Shown one piece after another: positions 10,466 through 23,514 of a stretch of DNA of 64,000 nucleotides. Source of the stretch: Urechis unicinctus (lineage: Eukaryota; Annelida; Polychaeta; Xenopneusta; Urechidae); NCBI GenBank assembly GCA_034190875.2, contig CM067349.1, positions 11,953,168-12,017,167 on the forward strand. The letters run 5' to 3'. A program made the translations under genes and the position numbers. Within the stretch, counting starts at the first letter, position 1. Every line of letters begins with the position of its first letter. The notes under the pieces are model-generated. The model ran no database searches. It had not been told where the DNA came from and saw nothing but the letters and a program-made list of their open reading frames with translations.

Positions 10466-13226
10466 GAAGCGTCCCATAATTTATGTGTGACATAACTTAG
10501 GAAGAAATTGCGTCAAGGACCAGACGAATCGTTTTATGGAAATGGGCGGTTTGCGAATACATGATCATGTTAAAAGACGTTGGCTAAATATATATATTGA
10601 TTAATTCTTGTATGGATTTATCCAGCCAATACAACCTGTTTATAAAACTCAATCAACAAACATCGAAGACTACATTAAGGACTTTACAATGATTGTCTGA
10701 AGATCATCAGCGTACCAATAATCATAACTCACCTGTGTGAGTCTTGATGATTTCGTCAGCTCATGATGAAGAGATGCAGCGGGTTAATTGTTTGGTGCAC
10801 GCTCCATGAAATTGCCGCATCGTATCTCCCGATTGTAAATGCGGGATGTCATTAACAAAAGAGAGTACCAACCGGTAACTATCAATTGCGCATGCGGAAT
10901 ATGGTTTTATTTTCAAACACGATGATGCTTTTATTATTTTTATTATATATGATAAGTTTTACGGCTGTCATACTGAGTTATTTAGATCACAACAACTTCA
11001 TTATTGCTGGTTAATTGCATATAACGTATGTATTTATATACTAATGACGAAATCGTTACATTTCCTTTTTGATATTTGAAAATATACTCAATATTATAGC
11101 AAATAGTTGGTAATTTCATTATCCCGCACAGACCGGCTTATAACAATTACTTTTCTCTCCCTGCAGGCATAATCTACAGAGCGTGTTATATTCTGAATAG
11201 ATTTGTAAAGCGGAGATAAAGGCGAGTAGCTTTCGTAATAATCTTATTAATTATAGAAGAATACAATTTCTTAGTCTGTAAGATATTGTAATTTCGAAAA
11301 AAACCTGGAGCTGAAGACAGCATATTGTGCATTATCTTGCCGTTAAATTAACAAATCATCCTCACGTATATAAGCCCTCTCAGGGTGCATTTTCCTTTCT
11401 CAAAGGTATATTGCACATGAGCGCCCATTACATTACCTAAAGAAAGTCAGAGCTCAAAGCATACCCGTCATGCTAGTGCCGTGTCAAGCGGGGTTTATCC
11501 TTCTTTGGTTGACAATTACAAATATATCTCCAAACGTAACCTCTCAATGCGTCGGAGATAGATGAGGGTCTTTGTCATCCGTGGCAGGCTTTCAACATAC
11601 CGAACAATCGTGCCAAATATTGTATCCATTTCTAACAGAGTTATCAAAACGCCGGCAAGCGAGAAATTGTGTAGCACGCTGGTGGTATCTGTTTAACGGA
11701 TGATGCTTGGGCTGAGGGCGTTAATAGCATCCACAGAAACGAATGTTCTATTGTAATACGATGCGTTGACAAGTCGAGTCGTGATGACTTAATTGTGTTG
11801 AACTTATAATGGGACATAGAACCCCACATTCCCAGAATCCACATATTCTGTGCCCTATACCTCAAATGCGTATGTTACTTGTATTCCACCAATCACTATG
11901 TTCAATGAAGAATTTGCCTATTTTGAAACCCGCACAGTAATTTGTAAGTGCTGATGTAACGCTATAACATCAGCAATCTTTGTGAAAACAATCGAGTTTA
12001 CAACGGATTGATCTGCACCTTTCAGTACACAATGACAGGTGCAATACGACTGCTAAACTGCTTCCGTTCTCAGTTTGTGAATCTAGGTAACGTGGATTCA
12101 TTGCATATCTAAGTTACGTAGTTATAAAATGTAAACAGTGCGTCTTTGTCAATGCTTCACACAATTTTACCATAATATCATAAATTGCATCAGTAGCTCT
12201 AGGACATTGTACTGCATTTTTTTAATGCCAATACAAAGTCATCCGCATCGACCTAAACGCAATAGATAACATATATTGCCAAAAAAGACAAGGTTCATAA
12301 TACTTATTTTTATGTTGAGGATTATAGTCATCATCTATGCTTGTAGCTTGTGAGTAGTTGCTCAGACTCAGTCTAGTGTAATATAGGGTTTCGTACTTGG
12401 CCTGTCTGCTTCTGAACCATCCCGCTAGGGAAGGAGCCTCTACCTGATAAAAATATGGTTTCTATTAATTTTGGGTCCTTGCGTTGAAGACTTAATATCC
12501 CGGCAACAATGGCGGTAAATCGCTGTTATTGACCAAAATTCATAGCATCCTCAACAAAGGGACATGTCAACGGCAGATTATAGTTATCCACCTAAACATA
12601 CATGTCCAATGTTAATATCAGTAAATACGGATATCCCATTGTATGCTCTAATCCCATGGTTGTCATTTAGCTCACTCATGCGGGTTACTAGCTGTTGATT
12701 TGTTCCTTTCAAGCCATGCCAAAATCTGTTGAACAACAAGATTCATGCGCAAGCCTGTGCTTGTGGGCACCTGTGGGGTACTGTCGTTACCTTCCAGCGC
12801 AACAGGCACGCACGTGCCGCCAAGAATGTGGGCATCGCGTCTTCATAAACGGTAGACTAAGAAGACTCAAGTCACCATACAAACATCCAGAGAGGTGACG
12901 ATGTACCGGGCTATAGCTGTGAAGCTATACGGTTACCATTGATGGGGTGTATGTGGAAGTCCTTCGCAATGTACTGACTAGAGTGACGAACTAGAGTCTG
13001 ATGTTATCCTTCGCTGTGAATGTCTGTGCAACCAGTTGCAACACTCTTTCACATGTGATTGGCTATTCCCAGCTCAACACAATCGACCAACGGGGGTGTA
13101 TCGTGGGGTGTGCTGTACATTGTAGGCTAATCATAAAGAAACAACTATAACCTATGCGTATTGATATCATTTATTCCCCTGCGGTGATGATACTACCAAT
13201 ATAAACGAAACATGTAGTACCTACTG
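10466..13226. other. Unassigned AT-rich DNA with one cysteine-rich frame
   Basis: No element or RNA was recognised over 2.7 kb. A GC-richer patch at 12695-12898 encodes a 67-residue frame with five cysteines, including two CX3C pairs about 18 residues apart. Without a signal peptide or homology I do not call it a gene. Confidence 0.4.
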
Positions 13227-14028
13227 ATCAGACTTTATAAAGCTCAGCGCAAATTATTGCTACGCAATATGCACGCCTTCTACCATGTTTTTGATAGTTC
13301 ATTCGGTATCGAGTCCGCGTGTTTAGCAAATTAGGTTTCATATCAAGTTATGCTTTGCACATCTTTATTAGCGCGAGAACTTTATGAAACAGATTTAAGC
13401 AAGCATTACAATGATCATGCAGTCAGTGTCTCTAATATTATCGTGATGACAGCTTCAGGTTTGTTGGAAGGCCTCTCACGTATGAAAAGCTTATTGTAAT
13501 CACTTACGGCAATTCTCAACCGCTAGCTCGCCATTGTCGAGGCGATGGACGGTATCTGATAGCGGTCAACAAATGATGATCTAGATGGTTGCGTTCATCT
13601 GTCATATGCCAGTCGATATATCATATTTGTTCGCACAGGCTCTCGGAATACTATCTCCGCTATGCCTAACAATCAATACATGGGATTATTTTGTGCAATA
13701 CTGATATGGTATGTTTCCTGTTGATATCTATTTAAGATATGTTGCACGCAGTGACGTGACAATGTCGATGATGTGGCGTAGGAACACTGCAAATTACCCT
13801 AGTTAGATGACATGGGAAACCACGTGCGCTGGTTTGATCCGCCGCATAGGAATCCGCGATGCATCCGATTTGCTGGCAAGCCTAATCACAGTATGTCTGA
13901 TTTTGACCTACATTGAAGTAGCTAGCCCCAGTACGCGACGGCGTACTTTCATGGCTCCATGCGCCAAATGCTTTGAACCTGAGTCCTATCCTGTGTTAAA
14001 CCCATCCATGCAGCTTTGTTCCATTTGA
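13227..14028. repeat. Duplicated ~1-kb segment, copy 2
   Basis: This is the partner of 6321-7312; see that entry for anchors. The copy is about 190 bp shorter because of several small deletions. It ends at CCATGCAGCTTTGTTCCATT, matching CTATGCCGCTTTGCTCTATT in copy 1. Confidence 0.8.
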
Positions 14029-14093
14029 CGGATCTTAAACCTACGTTTGACTCAATCATATAAGCTATAACGGGTTATCTATGGGCTGTATGA

Positions 14094-14586
14094 ACCTCAT
14101 GTAGACCTAAACCCTGAGAGCCCGGGAGGGGCCGGCATGGCGTGTGCTTCCCTTGTGGGCTCCGTGCGTGAAGATTTTTGGGCACGTACTGGCCCTGTAG
14201 AGGTCGATGCAAAACGTTGAACACCCACTACTTTCTGGCACGGTCTTTTAACGGGTTAAAGCCCGTTAAAGGCTTAAAGGCAGTCAATCGGTTTTAACTG
14301 AGGATGCTTTAATCATCATCAACAAGCATTGAGTACACAATATATGTATGGAAACTATTCGGTTATACTAAGGAATTACAATAACTGTTAAAAACAGGCA
14401 TACTTGTCAGAATTGATAATATTTTGATGTATCTAAGGAACTAAATACATTAAAAACCCATTGACCGCCCGTAAAGCATGTGACCACAACATCGTAAGGG
14501 GGTTAATTTCTTGTTGGCGTACGACCGCCCACAGCCCTAATGGCCGTACGGGGCCCCATGAGCACCTGTAGGTCTAATGTGACTTT
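14094..14586. mobile_element. Possible short inverted-repeat (MITE-like) element
   Basis: The two ends are locally GC-rich and imperfectly inverted. The left end at 14098-14148 (GTAGACCTA, then GGGGCCGGCATGG) resembles the reverse complement of the right end at 14530-14584 (ATGGCCGTACGGGGCCCC, then TAGGTCTAAT). The interior is AT-rich and holds a perfect 9-bp stem at 14247-14270. I see no clear target duplication, so this is a tentative non-autonomous DNA transposon. Confidence 0.3.
14247..14270. other. Perfect hairpin, 9-bp arms
   Basis: TTTAACGGG (14247-14255) and CCCGTTAAA (14262-14270) are exact reverse complements around the loop TTAAAG. It lies within the GC-rich left part of the putative inverted-repeat element. 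It is not followed by a T-run. Confidence 0.6.
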
Positions 14587-14589
14587 GGC

Positions 14590-16030
14590 ATTACTGAGCT
14601 TGAAAAAAAATAACATATAGATAGCGTACGTTGGGAACCACGTATTAAATAATCACTTTTGTTTGAGACAGCTACGGGTTATTTGCATAAACCACCACTA
14701 TGTAAACTAACACAGAGATCATTGAACTGTTTGAATTGAGGTCGCAGGATCCTAAGAGGTCAGTAAGCATGCAGAGTGGTCTGTAGCCATGTAATGTGTC
14801 TAGCTAAACAAACATTTATCGACGCTTCACTAGAACTGCAATAAGATGCAAGCCGTTGTGACGCTGCTATATAAGTGGTATTATATATAAGCCATTGACA
14901 CGCTGCACTAGAACTTGCAACCACGTTGCTATAGAACTGGGCTACTTTGCATAACACGTGATGTACGACACACATAATTTATTCATTGTAGTCATTCATT
15001 CCACAGTAAAGCAGGAAACACCCATGCCATCAAGATGTGCCCCGTAGAGGTGATATGTGTTTTACTTCCTATCGTAATATTCGCAGCACCGTGCCAAACT
15101 AATGTCTATCGGGATTTCTTGTTTCTACTTCTTTATCACGACTCTGTTTAACATGACGAAGAATAACCAAACCAGTAGAATGATTTCGAGGATCTTCAAA
15201 AAAATCAAATCATGATCTCTGGCATAGTTTCTATACACAGCTCTACAGGGTACTGATTCGGTTATGTTAATAAAGGTGGGTTATAATACACAAATAAAGC
15301 ACAGTATTCCCTTATTGGATCAAGTTGGAATCACTTGTGATTTGGATTTAATACTATAACATGATGTGTGTTATTATAACATTCATTAGTCAATGCAGTT
15401 AATTAGACTTTCAGTTCCGATTTTCGGGGCAGCTCGATGGAAATCCAGCACAGCTCTTGACCGATGTTTTTACATTTTCTGATGAAATAATCTATGTAAT
15501 GTGTTTCACAGGCCTTGCCAAAGCTGTCGTCGGCAGGATTATTTGAACTGAACTTGTGCGATATGTTTGTATACTACCACGAGTGAGGAGTTCTCCTATC
15601 AAAGACAACGTCCATGACCATATCTAACGGTTAAAAGCATTAAGCAAAGCATAAATGAAACATAGAACAACACATTTCGGTTTTAATAAAACCTTTAAAC
15701 ACGTTGTCATTAAAATATCCGTTGTGTTGGCTCTTGAACCTATTTACCAATTTGGGGGCTGGTTTGTTAGATGAATTCGGTGCATTTATTGACAAACGCC
15801 TACAGTCTTTCCATTTACAGAACATACAGTAGACGATAAAAACTATGATAGGATCAATACTTCAGTAATAGGCTGATGCCATTGTATAAACTGTACGGGA
15901 CAAAGCCATGGTAACAGTCGATGTATGCAATATAGCCTGGCCTCATTTACAATAAACAATGTCACTTCTATTGCTATTTGTCGTCGCTGGCAGTATATTG
16001 TGAAAATAGACATTGCTAGGTTCAGTTATC
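14590..16030. other. Unassigned AT-rich DNA
   Basis: No gene was recognised. A weak internal repeat around 14827-14945 reuses CACTAGAACT.GCAA and TATATAAG. Nothing else stands out. Confidence 0.45.
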
Positions 16031-16310
16031 ATGACGTATGGACAGCGAGCAGCTCTGCCTTCGGTAAACTATCAATAGCTGAGTGGGCTGATGTCTGTGA
16101 TAGACGGGGTCGTTTCTCTGCAAACGGCGTGGTGTCAGCATCTCTACACATTATTGATGTCATGTATGCAGTATAACTGTTCCCTAGTGACAAGGAGATA
16201 TATAGTGACCGCCAATGCTTGGAGACGCAGTATTTTATCTAGCGCAAAAGCTTGAATATCTTCTCTATACGTACCAATGTTTAATGTGGCATGGCTGAAT
16301 TGTAGGGTGA
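16031..16310. repeat. Dispersed repeat J, copy 2
   Basis: Partner of 10166-10465, sharing TCTGCAAACGG and the 13-mer GACAAGGAGATAT. The short open frames across it do not match between copies. Confidence 0.65.
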
Positions 16311-17989
16311 CAATCTCTATATGGGACAAACTGAAAGAAGAGGTAAAAAGTTGTAAGAACTCTTATTAATGCGGATATACTCTGGAGGCTCGAGCGAGTA
16401 ATTAGATTATGGGTAAAACGACTTTTAACAGTATGTGTCCTGCATAAACCACGCTGATAGATGATGCGTCGTATAGATAGATTCTCCCTTGTGAGGCATG
16501 CAAGCATTCAGGTGAGAAATATATATTATATAGGCCGTGCTTTTGAGTGCATGTATCATTTAGACGAATATCCCTAGAGCATGAGTGCCTATCCAATCAG
16601 AGTTTTATGTAAATGCGTTATTCTAATGTTATGCTAGGGGCTACGTATCATAGATTGGTTGACAGTGGCATATGTATATTTACGCTTAGGCACATAACAT
16701 GTTAGAGATAAATAAGAGTTTTTGTTCTCCTTGTCAGGCTTTTGCCGCATGGAGCAATTTTGTGATGCAATGGTTCTATTAATGACGGGATTATCACAAC
16801 AAAGACCTTTTGTTTTTTCTTCTAAAACATGCTTGTAGAGGGGAAAATCGGGTCGGAAACGTCGTTGTGACCCTAAGACAAAATGCAGTTTCAAGTACCG
16901 TCCAACGGATAGCACGATGTTAAAACCCTCTAACACGTATGACAAGCCGATGCTACTTTGAGAAGATGATAATAATCCCTAAATGAGTTATTGCACATTT
17001 GCTTTTCCGCGAACACGAACAGCAAATGAGCTGCGCACATTGAATCTGATAGTATGTATGGTTACCATCAATAAGGTTTATTTTAGTTGACCAAGAAGCT
17101 GGGCCGTGCTCTTATTCGACTAATAGATACAGTGAGGAATGTGATCTTGATTTTCCACAGCCTCTTACGTGCGATCAGTTACTGCCAGGATATTCGTCAA
17201 AAATCATCAACTCCCTGAATTAGCTAATTTATGATATTGTGGTAAAACCTGATATGCAATCTGATACCAAAACGTAAGCACCCGTGTTTAAAACCAGAGC
17301 ACTATTTTTAATGGAACTACTCGTCTTAGAGAGAAGTGTATGGGTCTTCTGTGGAATATATACATAACAATCGTAATCTTAACTCACACAGATCAGACCA
17401 GAAATAATGAGCTGATCGTAGACACTTTGTGGCACGTTTTTCTCATGCACTGAGCGTATACATCAGCTGCTTCTTAAGCCAATAACCGTTATTATAGCAG
17501 TCAAGGTACTGTGATCAAACAATACGATTTTGGTTTAAAAGCCCGATTCGAGGTTACAATATTTTCCTTTCAAATAGGAATATGTAATATGCACTACCTT
17601 GATTGACACGTTTAATTTCCCACACAGTATAAAATACAACACGACAGTCGTATGTAAAGCCGACCAATAAATCCAGGCTCTGGGAATATAAATCCATCCT
17701 ACCAGTATTGTAGTTGTATAGCGTTTGCCTGTGACATTTGTACAATCTGTGGTATACTAGTTAAATAAGTGCAATTCAGACCGTGGTGAACAAGTAAAAT
17801 AAATGCAATTCAGATCGTTGTTTGCTATTAAATATGAAGCAAGTGTTATGATCCCCCTTTCCCGCAATCAGGTATGTTAATCATAATTCGGACATATGCA
17901 TTTGAGTCAATTTCTCATCCCCAAACGTTGCAGTCATGAGTCACGTAGAAGGCTGACGACCTGTGAATAGAAGCAAAGAATAAATAAAA
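16311..17989. other. Unassigned AT-rich DNA
   Basis: No element, RNA or gene was recognised. Several overlapping minus-strand frames of 60-100 codons lie between 16265 and 16945 without any known motif. Confidence 0.45.
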
Positions 17990-18125
17990 GTGATATGCCC
18001 TCTGTGAAGTGATTGGACCCAAAACGCAGGAGCATCTTCATGCCTATAGACTTATCGGCCGAAGAAATGCGCAGGCAAATATCAATGCTATCTTCGGCAT
18101 GATTTATCGTTATTCTAGAATTAAC
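17990..18125. repeat. Dispersed repeat H, copy 2
   Basis: Partner of 8690-8835 (GGACCC(A)AAACGCA(A/G)GAGCAT). It ends in ATTATCGTTATTC-like sequence, where the first copy has TCTCGCTATTC. Confidence 0.6.
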
Positions 18126-18186
18126 TTATAAGGTCAATGTCGAGTACAAGACCAATGACGACTAAAGTCAGTGCAATACACTACAC

Positions 18187-18211
18187 TGTGACTGCACGCA
18201 GCGCAGTCACA
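18187..18211. other. Perfect hairpin, 9-bp arms
   Basis: TGTGACTGC (18187-18195) pairs exactly with GCAGTCACA (18203-18211) around a 7-base loop. No adjacent feature explains it. Confidence 0.6.
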
Positions 18212-18214
18212 GCC

Positions 18215-18885
18215 GAGCGGATTGACAATTTCAAACACCTACGTTTAAAGGTAAGAATCGCAAAGTCTTGAATTCAGTCGATGGTTACACGGAATGTCAT
18301 TGTAAGGCATAACCTTGGAAGATCTTCATGACTGGAGGCATTAATCGGAGCGGCTGCAGAGAGGGCCCGTTTTACATGAAGTGGAACTAATTATGATGAA
18401 CAAATATGGCAGAGCTAACCAACAATCTGGTCTGTCTGTTTAAGTCGTCAATAGAATGATTAAAACAGACTCATTTTACTGAATAATAACCGATTGTTAT
18501 AAGCAAATATAACACACAGCACTACTGCTCGGGACACCAGAGCAATTGCTCACAGCAACGATAATATACGATAATAGACATGTGACTAGGCGTGATGATG
18601 TAAATTGTTCTACCACTGGAGTTAAAATCAACTCATTCTGTTATTGCTCAATTCCATACTCTGATTAATTAGAGCAGGCAGTTACAGGTCACGGAAATAA
18701 ACTCACTTGGAAAACTTGAAATGCTGCACCAGCATGTATGTTTACATATTATTATGCAGTGGTTCCATAGTTTATACATTAATCATTGATTGTCCGGGCT
18801 CTTATAAAGCTTATTTCGGATGTCAGCAAACACGACGTCTACTTGAGGAATTTGAATTAATTGTATCTGCTGAGCTGGTGAACAA
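18215..18885. other. Unassigned AT-rich DNA
   Basis: Nothing was recognised apart from ordinary AT-rich sequence leading into repeat F copy 2. Confidence 0.45.
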
Positions 18886-18887
18886 TG

Positions 18888-19335
18888 CATGAGTACACAC
18901 CATATTCTTTATCACGCCCAGACGATTGTCGGATGCTATGGATCCAACATCTCCACCAACAGTGTGAGTTTATCCAGCACTTCCCTCAACCACTGGATTA
19001 TATTTATTGGTTACAAAAACCCAGCTTAGGATATTGTGTTGCAGTTGACAGACTGATAGATCTTCGTTGTGATGGGCTTCCATAAAACGGAAAGTGTAAA
19101 GTGATTCTCTTTGGTATTTAAGCCTGTCAGCTCGCCTTTGTTGAGGAGATGGACGGCGTCATAAAGTCAAGGACACGGCTGACAAATGATGACCTTCATG
19201 TGTCCGCTCGGCCGTCAGTTTATAGTCGATATATCATATTTGCAACCGCAGAATATTCATTATGCATACAGGCAGTGTCACCATCTTACTTATCACATTA
19301 TTATCCATTACAGTCGCTATACATAACCATACTTT
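18888..19335. repeat. Repeat blocks F, D2 and the 3570 block, copy 2
   Basis: Three blocks follow in order. 18890-19025 matches 3120-3275. 19130-19250 matches part of the duplicated segment (AGTCGATATATCATAT at 19223). 19268-19330 matches 3568-3620 (CACCATCTTACTTA and CCATCTTACTTACC, then TTATCCAT and CTATCCAT). The order resembles 3.1-3.6 kb with the D2 block added. Confidence 0.6.
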
Positions 19336-19339
19336 CTTG

Positions 19340-22155
19340 TTATTTGATAAGAATTGATCAGAAACCGATTAAGCATTTAGGCTGTGATATCAATGATAAC
19401 GGAATTAATTGTAACGATTAGTCAAATAAGTCTCATTCAGGTCAATGGTTATTCTAGTAATATCATACAAGCAATGATTGATGCACAAATAAGCTCAAGA
19501 TCATGTGATGAAGATAAGTGTCATGCTTGGAGCTGTTGCACCGTTTTGGACGCTAATGGTATAAATGTAAACCATGGGTGCGGTAAGGGCTCCAATCGTA
19601 GGTTGTACATGTGTAGAAAGTATATTTTGACATTGAATTCCCAGCTTGACATCATCATACTATACACATTAACGTCATTGTCGTTTGATACAGCAATTCA
19701 TCAACATCTTTGAGAATATATACTATAAATAGTTGATTAGACGCAAAGTTTCAGGTGTTTCTGAAGCGGACGTGAACGTTGTGCAAACGTTGCATTCCAA
19801 AATGCAGAAGAACGGTGTTAAATCAGCAATGCATGTTACCAGTACATGGCTTCGTTACCTTTCTCGATGGGTAATATACCACCTTAATGGAAGCAACTAG
19901 CTTTTACGTTATGTGGTCGCATTAGTCGCATTAAATGGTGTGTGTATCATAACAGGTCAACATTGCTACTATTAAATGCGTTTTCGTGTGATACAATATG
20001 CAAACATCAGGATCTTTTTCATCTATCATGGTTGATCGTTGGGGCGACAATCTTAGTAATGTGCTATTTATCTGGACAGTAGTGGATGGCCGACATTCAG
20101 TAACACCACGGGGCTTTACGTGTTAAATGAATTATTGACGTGATAAGAGTTGCTCAAGAACATCATAGCAATGCACAATGCTAGCGTGAGTAACACACGG
20201 AATATCTCATTGTCTATGAATGAAGGTAGAATCAAATGTTATATGTACAATTATGTGCTGTCCACAACAACTAAAAACTAAATATCTGTCATTCATGCAT
20301 CGTCGTCGATCTCTCCCAAGGGATTGTCATACTTTTGCACAGACATAACGTCGTAAGTAGTATTGCAAGCCCCAGGGTAGCCCTACAAGACGTCTGAGTA
20401 GACGTCATACTTTCTCTTGAACCGACCCAATTTAAAAAAAATTGAGATCGATTCAGACAACTACCAACCACCAAACATACCCAAGTGATAGCGTTTTAGA
20501 ATGCAATGATGTTTACGGACAATTTTATCCCTTTTCGGCGGGGGAATTCATCCATGGTAATCATTTATAGTTGGATCAATCTGGGAAGCGGTAAAAAGTC
20601 CGAAACACAGCAACATGTTTGTTTTCAAGTTCAAGACCACGTGCATCGCGCATGCTCAGAATGTCGTGACCCATCGACGACTAATGCTAAGGCAATGCGG
20701 GTGAGGCGGCGGGATATCGCAGATGGCATTTTTTGAAGATTAACGTCGAATGGGGTTAAGTTTTTTGGTGCGTTAGGAATTTTTTGGGTACAGGCTCTTG
20801 ATATATGTTATTTTCTAGATGCGTTATGTAGCACATTAGCCAAACGTGTTTTCTTGGACGCGAGGACAATGTTGAAGCAGAACGGTATGTATTCATATAA
20901 CCGTTTGATCAGAGGTATCGTCTTTCCTCTCTAAAGGATAAAATTACTCAGATTCGGCCGATCGGTCTAAAGTACGAATTGTTATCAGATCAATATTCAA
21001 GCCTGGTTATCTTATTTTCCTCAAATTGCGACATTCAAGGGATGTTGCAGATATATCCTTAATTGTGTGGCATCAGAAATCACAAAGGAGAGTCATTTGC
21101 TACTAATTAAGACACACGTTAATGAATTCGCGCAATCAAGTGACGTTGTATTGGATTTCACCGATAATTCGCTACGTAGCTTTGTTTCAGAGAAACAAAT
21201 ACGGCATGTAGAATAATTGTTCTGCTCTACGAATGATATCAACAAACTATGCGACTTTGAAAGCTATTGGACGCAAATATAGCTTCTAGTCATTTTGATA
21301 AATTACGTAACTGTGATACAAAATAGAAAATACAAAAGCGTACGGGACAAAATTTGCAGACTTCGGTGCAACAACAATATTAAACATAAATCGAATACAG
21401 AAAGGTCTCATGATAGAATGCTGCCTGGTCAAACATTGCTATTAGTCCGTTCCATTTGATGGGATGGTTGTTCTATAACAGGTGGTTTTGTTTTGGTGTG
21501 ATTTCTACTAGTCCATTTGATTTCAAAGCTATATATGTGCCACAAACGCAAATTACGTCAGCACATATAATTTTACATGAGTCTTATTATATATCCATAG
21601 TAGCCTCTCATCTACATTATCGAGACCTCGATCGGTTGCAGAAGGCGAACATTCGGTAGCTAACATTTTCAGGAATTGTTAATTGACTATGACCTATGAA
21701 AAGGTACTCATGTGGCATGACTCAATCATCAAGAGAACAAAAGGATAAATGGATCATTTTTACTGAGTTGGGTGTCATTTGTCGTCCACAATCCACTAGC
21801 TCTCACAGTGATGCAATAACATTGTATTCCGTTTTGTCCATAGAAGCTATAACCGTCTGTTCAGTTTGTGGTGCCTCTAATAGAACGCCAACCATGCGCG
21901 AATGGGTCAATTGGTAATGCAGGTAGCAAAGCCTCCTCATACGAGGCACATTCCTCGTCCGATGTATTGACGAGTTCAGGCAATTGACAATTGCTATCTT
22001 TGCATATGAAAGCATTCAACATTCACACCGCCTTATAGGGTCTCCTGTATATTTTGTTCAGTTGGTGACGATAGAAATACCACGAGTACTGCATATATGG
22101 TGTATAGAGCATGTATCAAAAATCAGTTAGACAAGGCTCACGTTCACAGGCTAGT
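19340..22155. other. Unassigned AT-rich DNA (insertion relative to 3.6-4.1 kb)
   Basis: If 3.1-5.4 kb and 18.9-25.5 kb are colinear relatives, this 2.8-kb stretch corresponds to only about 460 bp in the first copy. No inverted or direct terminal repeats were found that would name an inserted element. The region includes the short direct pair AGACGTC...AGACGTC at 20388-20408. Confidence 0.4.
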
Positions 22156-22159
22156 TAAC

Positions 22160-22330
22160 AAGTTTTATTGGCTGATGTGGTACTTATCAGCTTTGAAGTA
22201 TATATACGGACAATTACAAGGTTTACAAACGTTACCATTCTATGTTGGCATATGGCATCGACTACATGGATGGTTATCGATGGATCTCAATCGAAACATT
22301 ATCATATGAAGCCTGTTTGGCTTTTATTCG
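22160..22330. repeat. Dispersed repeat G, copy 2
   Basis: Partner of 4085-4255, with the identical 15-mer TATCGATGGATCTCA at 22275-22289. Confidence 0.65.
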
Positions 22331-22334
22331 CTTA

Positions 22335-23160
22335 TTTGGGGAGGGGGGAGCACAACTATTACATCAACCTTGTATGTGTATGTCTGTAGATATATAACAA
22401 AGCCATTATATTATCCTGCAAGACATTTTCACTTATCTGCGGTGAATAATGGAGCATTGTGTCAGTACACCATACAACTAACTAAGGTATAAACACTTAT
22501 CTCCAACCATGCAACATAAATTGCAATCCCACCTTGTCCATTGTATTTGCTTCAATATATCACCTCATCGCTGATAAGTCTTCATCGATCGCCACAATTT
22601 CAGCCACCATCCTCTTCTACTTGATATACTAACTACTCTGCTCTACATGCCGAAGCTGGATTAGAAGGGTCGAACAGCACTTTGTACGAAGCAGGACCCA
22701 ACAGACTGACAGGTTTACAGTCTATAGGTGTGCTTGATAACGTTCGCTTAGTGTGTTTTATTCGGCGCAGTCGGATGTAAACGTAGCGGACAACAATATA
22801 TGGTGACGTTTATTATTTAATCTTACTGCTAGGCCAATAACAACAAGTAGAGTAGACCAGTCTGGTGTTCATGCCAGTTAAAATCAACGGAAACATACGC
22901 AGAAATGTTCCTTGTCTTTCTCAAAGTACACAAATTGTGTCGTCTCTATACTCTTTGACCTTTCGTCCAGAGCACCGTCATTTTAACGGACAGATAGTGG
23001 CAGAGGATGGAAGGTATTCTGATCTATCAGTTGTCAAAGAAATGGGACAGACGACATCCATTGTATATTAATGTTTGAAACAACATGTGCTATAGCTTGA
23101 ACCAACCGAGGCTTCACTATTGATTCATCAGCAATGAACTAAGATGTGAATGGGAACTGT
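22335..23160. other. Unassigned AT-rich DNA
   Basis: No gene or element was recognised between repeats G and E. Confidence 0.45.
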
Positions 23161-23164
23161 CATA

Positions 23165-23510
23165 TGCATACCTGTCATTTGCATAGTTCTGCGCAGCTTC
23201 GGAAGCGCTAGGTAACTGGAAGCATTGAAATAGGGCGACTGCTGGTGACACCTGTATTACCTGAAATGCAGAAATGCAATTTGTCCCGTGGTACTTCTCT
23301 AAGTATGTCTGATTGCATCTTTCAATGTTGTTGATTTTGCATTTACGGTCCTTGATTCCGTGATCATATATTACTGCTGATAAGCCGGATAGCAGGGTTA
23401 AGGAATGATGTATGCTTAATGGATAGTATTGTAGAACATGTACGTTAGACAAAGTAATAGCAAGTACTCTGAGGTCATATCAACTCATTATCGTGTTTCT
23501 ACGTCGATGT
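23165..23510. repeat. Dispersed repeat E, copy 3
   Basis: This aligns with 4440-4810: TTGCATAG, GCTTC.GAAG, CACCTGTATTA, TTGTCC, GTCTGATTGCA and TTACTGCTGA. The minus strand is open for 111 codons (23452-23117). Its peptide shares IQV, a run of small hydrophobic residues, F.LP..SEA and RYA.DS with the 4.4-kb copy. That is consistent with shared ancestry, but I recognise no protein family. Confidence 0.7.
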
Positions 23511-23514
23511 ATAT

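Noticed and set aside
20289-20736. Frames on both strands in a GC-richer patch
   Set aside because: No motif, no codon bias clear by eye, and no splice sites.
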